Positions 63,653 to 64,000 of a stretch of DNA of 64,000 bases are shown here, one piece after another (position 1 is the stretch's first letter; the number at the start of each line of letters is the position of its first letter). The notes under the pieces were generated by a model. The model saw only the letters and a list, made by a program, of their open reading frames with translations. It was not told the DNA's origin and ran no database searches. The stretch covers positions 62,001-126,000 of the forward strand of contig NZ_JAFFPS010000026.1 in NCBI RefSeq assembly GCF_016919165.1. The letters are read 5' to 3'. The position numbers and the translations under genes are program-made. This stretch comes from Leptospira chreensis (GTDB lineage Bacteria > Spirochaetota > Leptospiria > Leptospirales > Leptospiraceae).

Positions 63653-64000
63653 ATGGGAAGGAGCTCTGTCTCTAAAAGATTTTACTATGTCTTCTTAGTT
63701 TATCTTGTACTGCCGTGCTATTTCCCTATTTTCGGAATGGAAAAAGTAACCCTCCATCTGAAGTGGTTTCACCAATTCCAGTTTGCTGGATACTATGCTG
63801 CTTTCGAAAAAGGATATTATCGGGATGTCGGCCTCGATGTAGAAATTTTAGAAAGTACTGTTGGAATCAAAGGAATTCATGAAAAGGTCATTCGTTCCAC
63901 TGGCCAATACGGAGTCGGAAGTAATGAATTAATTCAGGAGAGGTACGCAGGAAAACCAGTGGTTGTTCTGGCAGTGATTTTTCAACATTCTCCTTCTGTT
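63653..64000 (+). CDS. NMT1/THI5-type substrate-binding protein (partial, 3' end outside window)
   Basis: The frame from the ATG at 63653 is open to the right edge (116 residues seen). After an export signal (RFYYVFLVYLVLPCYFPIF) it reads VTLHLKWFHQFQFAGYYAAFEKGYYRDVGLDVEI, the start of the NMT1/THI5-like periplasmic binding domain. In bacteria this exact opening is common in stand-alone ABC binding proteins and in membrane sensor kinases or GGDEF proteins, and the part that would decide lies beyond the window. Confidence 0.75.
   Translation, partial: MGRSSVSKRFYYVFLVYLVLPCYFPIFGMEKVTLHLKWFHQFQFAGYYAAFEKGYYRDVGLDVEILESTVGIKGIHEKVIRSTGQYGVGSNELIQERYAGKPVVVLAVIFQHSPSV

Noticed and set aside
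1..64000. CRISPR arrays, tRNA, rRNA, prophage or insertion sequences
   Set aside because: No regularly spaced repeats, no cloverleaf or rRNA stretches, and no transposase, integrase or phage structural proteins were seen.

Overview
The window looks like a piece of a Leptospira chromosome, most likely from the saprophytic (L. biflexa-like) side of the genus; the species cannot be fixed from sequence alone. The pointers are moderate GC, many short spirochaete-type lipoproteins, DUF1554 and DUF1566 lipoproteins, a family of large Tyr/Phe-rich repeat proteins, OmpL-type porins, flagellar FliD in a non-enteric setting, and several GAF/PP2C/adenylate-cyclase signalling proteins. There are no rRNA or tRNA genes, no CRISPR array, no insertion sequence and no prophage.

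Layout. 0-5.3 kb: edge of an LTA-synthase-like membrane sulfatase, then a split biotin-dependent carboxylase (biotin carboxylase plus biotin carrier), a BamA/D15-type outer membrane protein and a DUF1566 lipoprotein. 5.4-10 kb: an HExxH protein, and on the minus strand a phosphatase-tilS-yihA operon in which tilS is frameshifted at an A10 run. 10.2-16.1 kb: a GAF sigma-54 activator, thiD with an ATL DNA-repair-like protein, and a ferritin-like, cytochrome c and porin group. 16.2-23.8 kb: a CzcCBA heavy-metal efflux operon with an extra envelope gene and small exported proteins upstream. 23.9-27.4 kb: ppk and a flavoprotein dehydrogenase. 27.5-30.4 kb: fliD and a coupled gene. 30.3-35.4 kb: housekeeping and small envelope genes (HAD, methyltransferase, dapF, plsC). 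35.4-40.3 kb: adenylate cyclase next to a GPH sugar symporter, and a membrane PP2C phosphatase. 40.5-43.5 kb: a beta-oxidation pair. 43.5-49.4 kb: an accessory stretch with GC-rich intergenic elements, AT-rich lipoprotein genes, a VapBC toxin-antitoxin pair, and a lipoprotein/SGNH-hydrolase locus whose first gene is interrupted by an expanded 10-bp tandem repeat. 49.5-53.9 kb: a dihydrouridine synthase, a ThDP enzyme and an FAD dehydrogenase. 54.6-64 kb: an Aer-like chemoreceptor, an 806-residue repeat protein, two flavodoxin-fold reductases, a DUF1554 lipoprotein, a PadR-controlled cassette and the start of an NMT1/THI5-type binding protein.

The strongest points for follow-up are the 10-bp repeat in the lipoprotein signal peptide (46.9 kb), which behaves like a phase-variation switch held off; the A10 frameshift in the otherwise essential tilS; the twin 15-bp palindromes in front of the PadR cassette; the VapBC promoter with an operator filling its spacer and almost no leader; and the extra small envelope proteins around the CzcCBA pump. 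No clearly unprecedented multi-gene system was identified.
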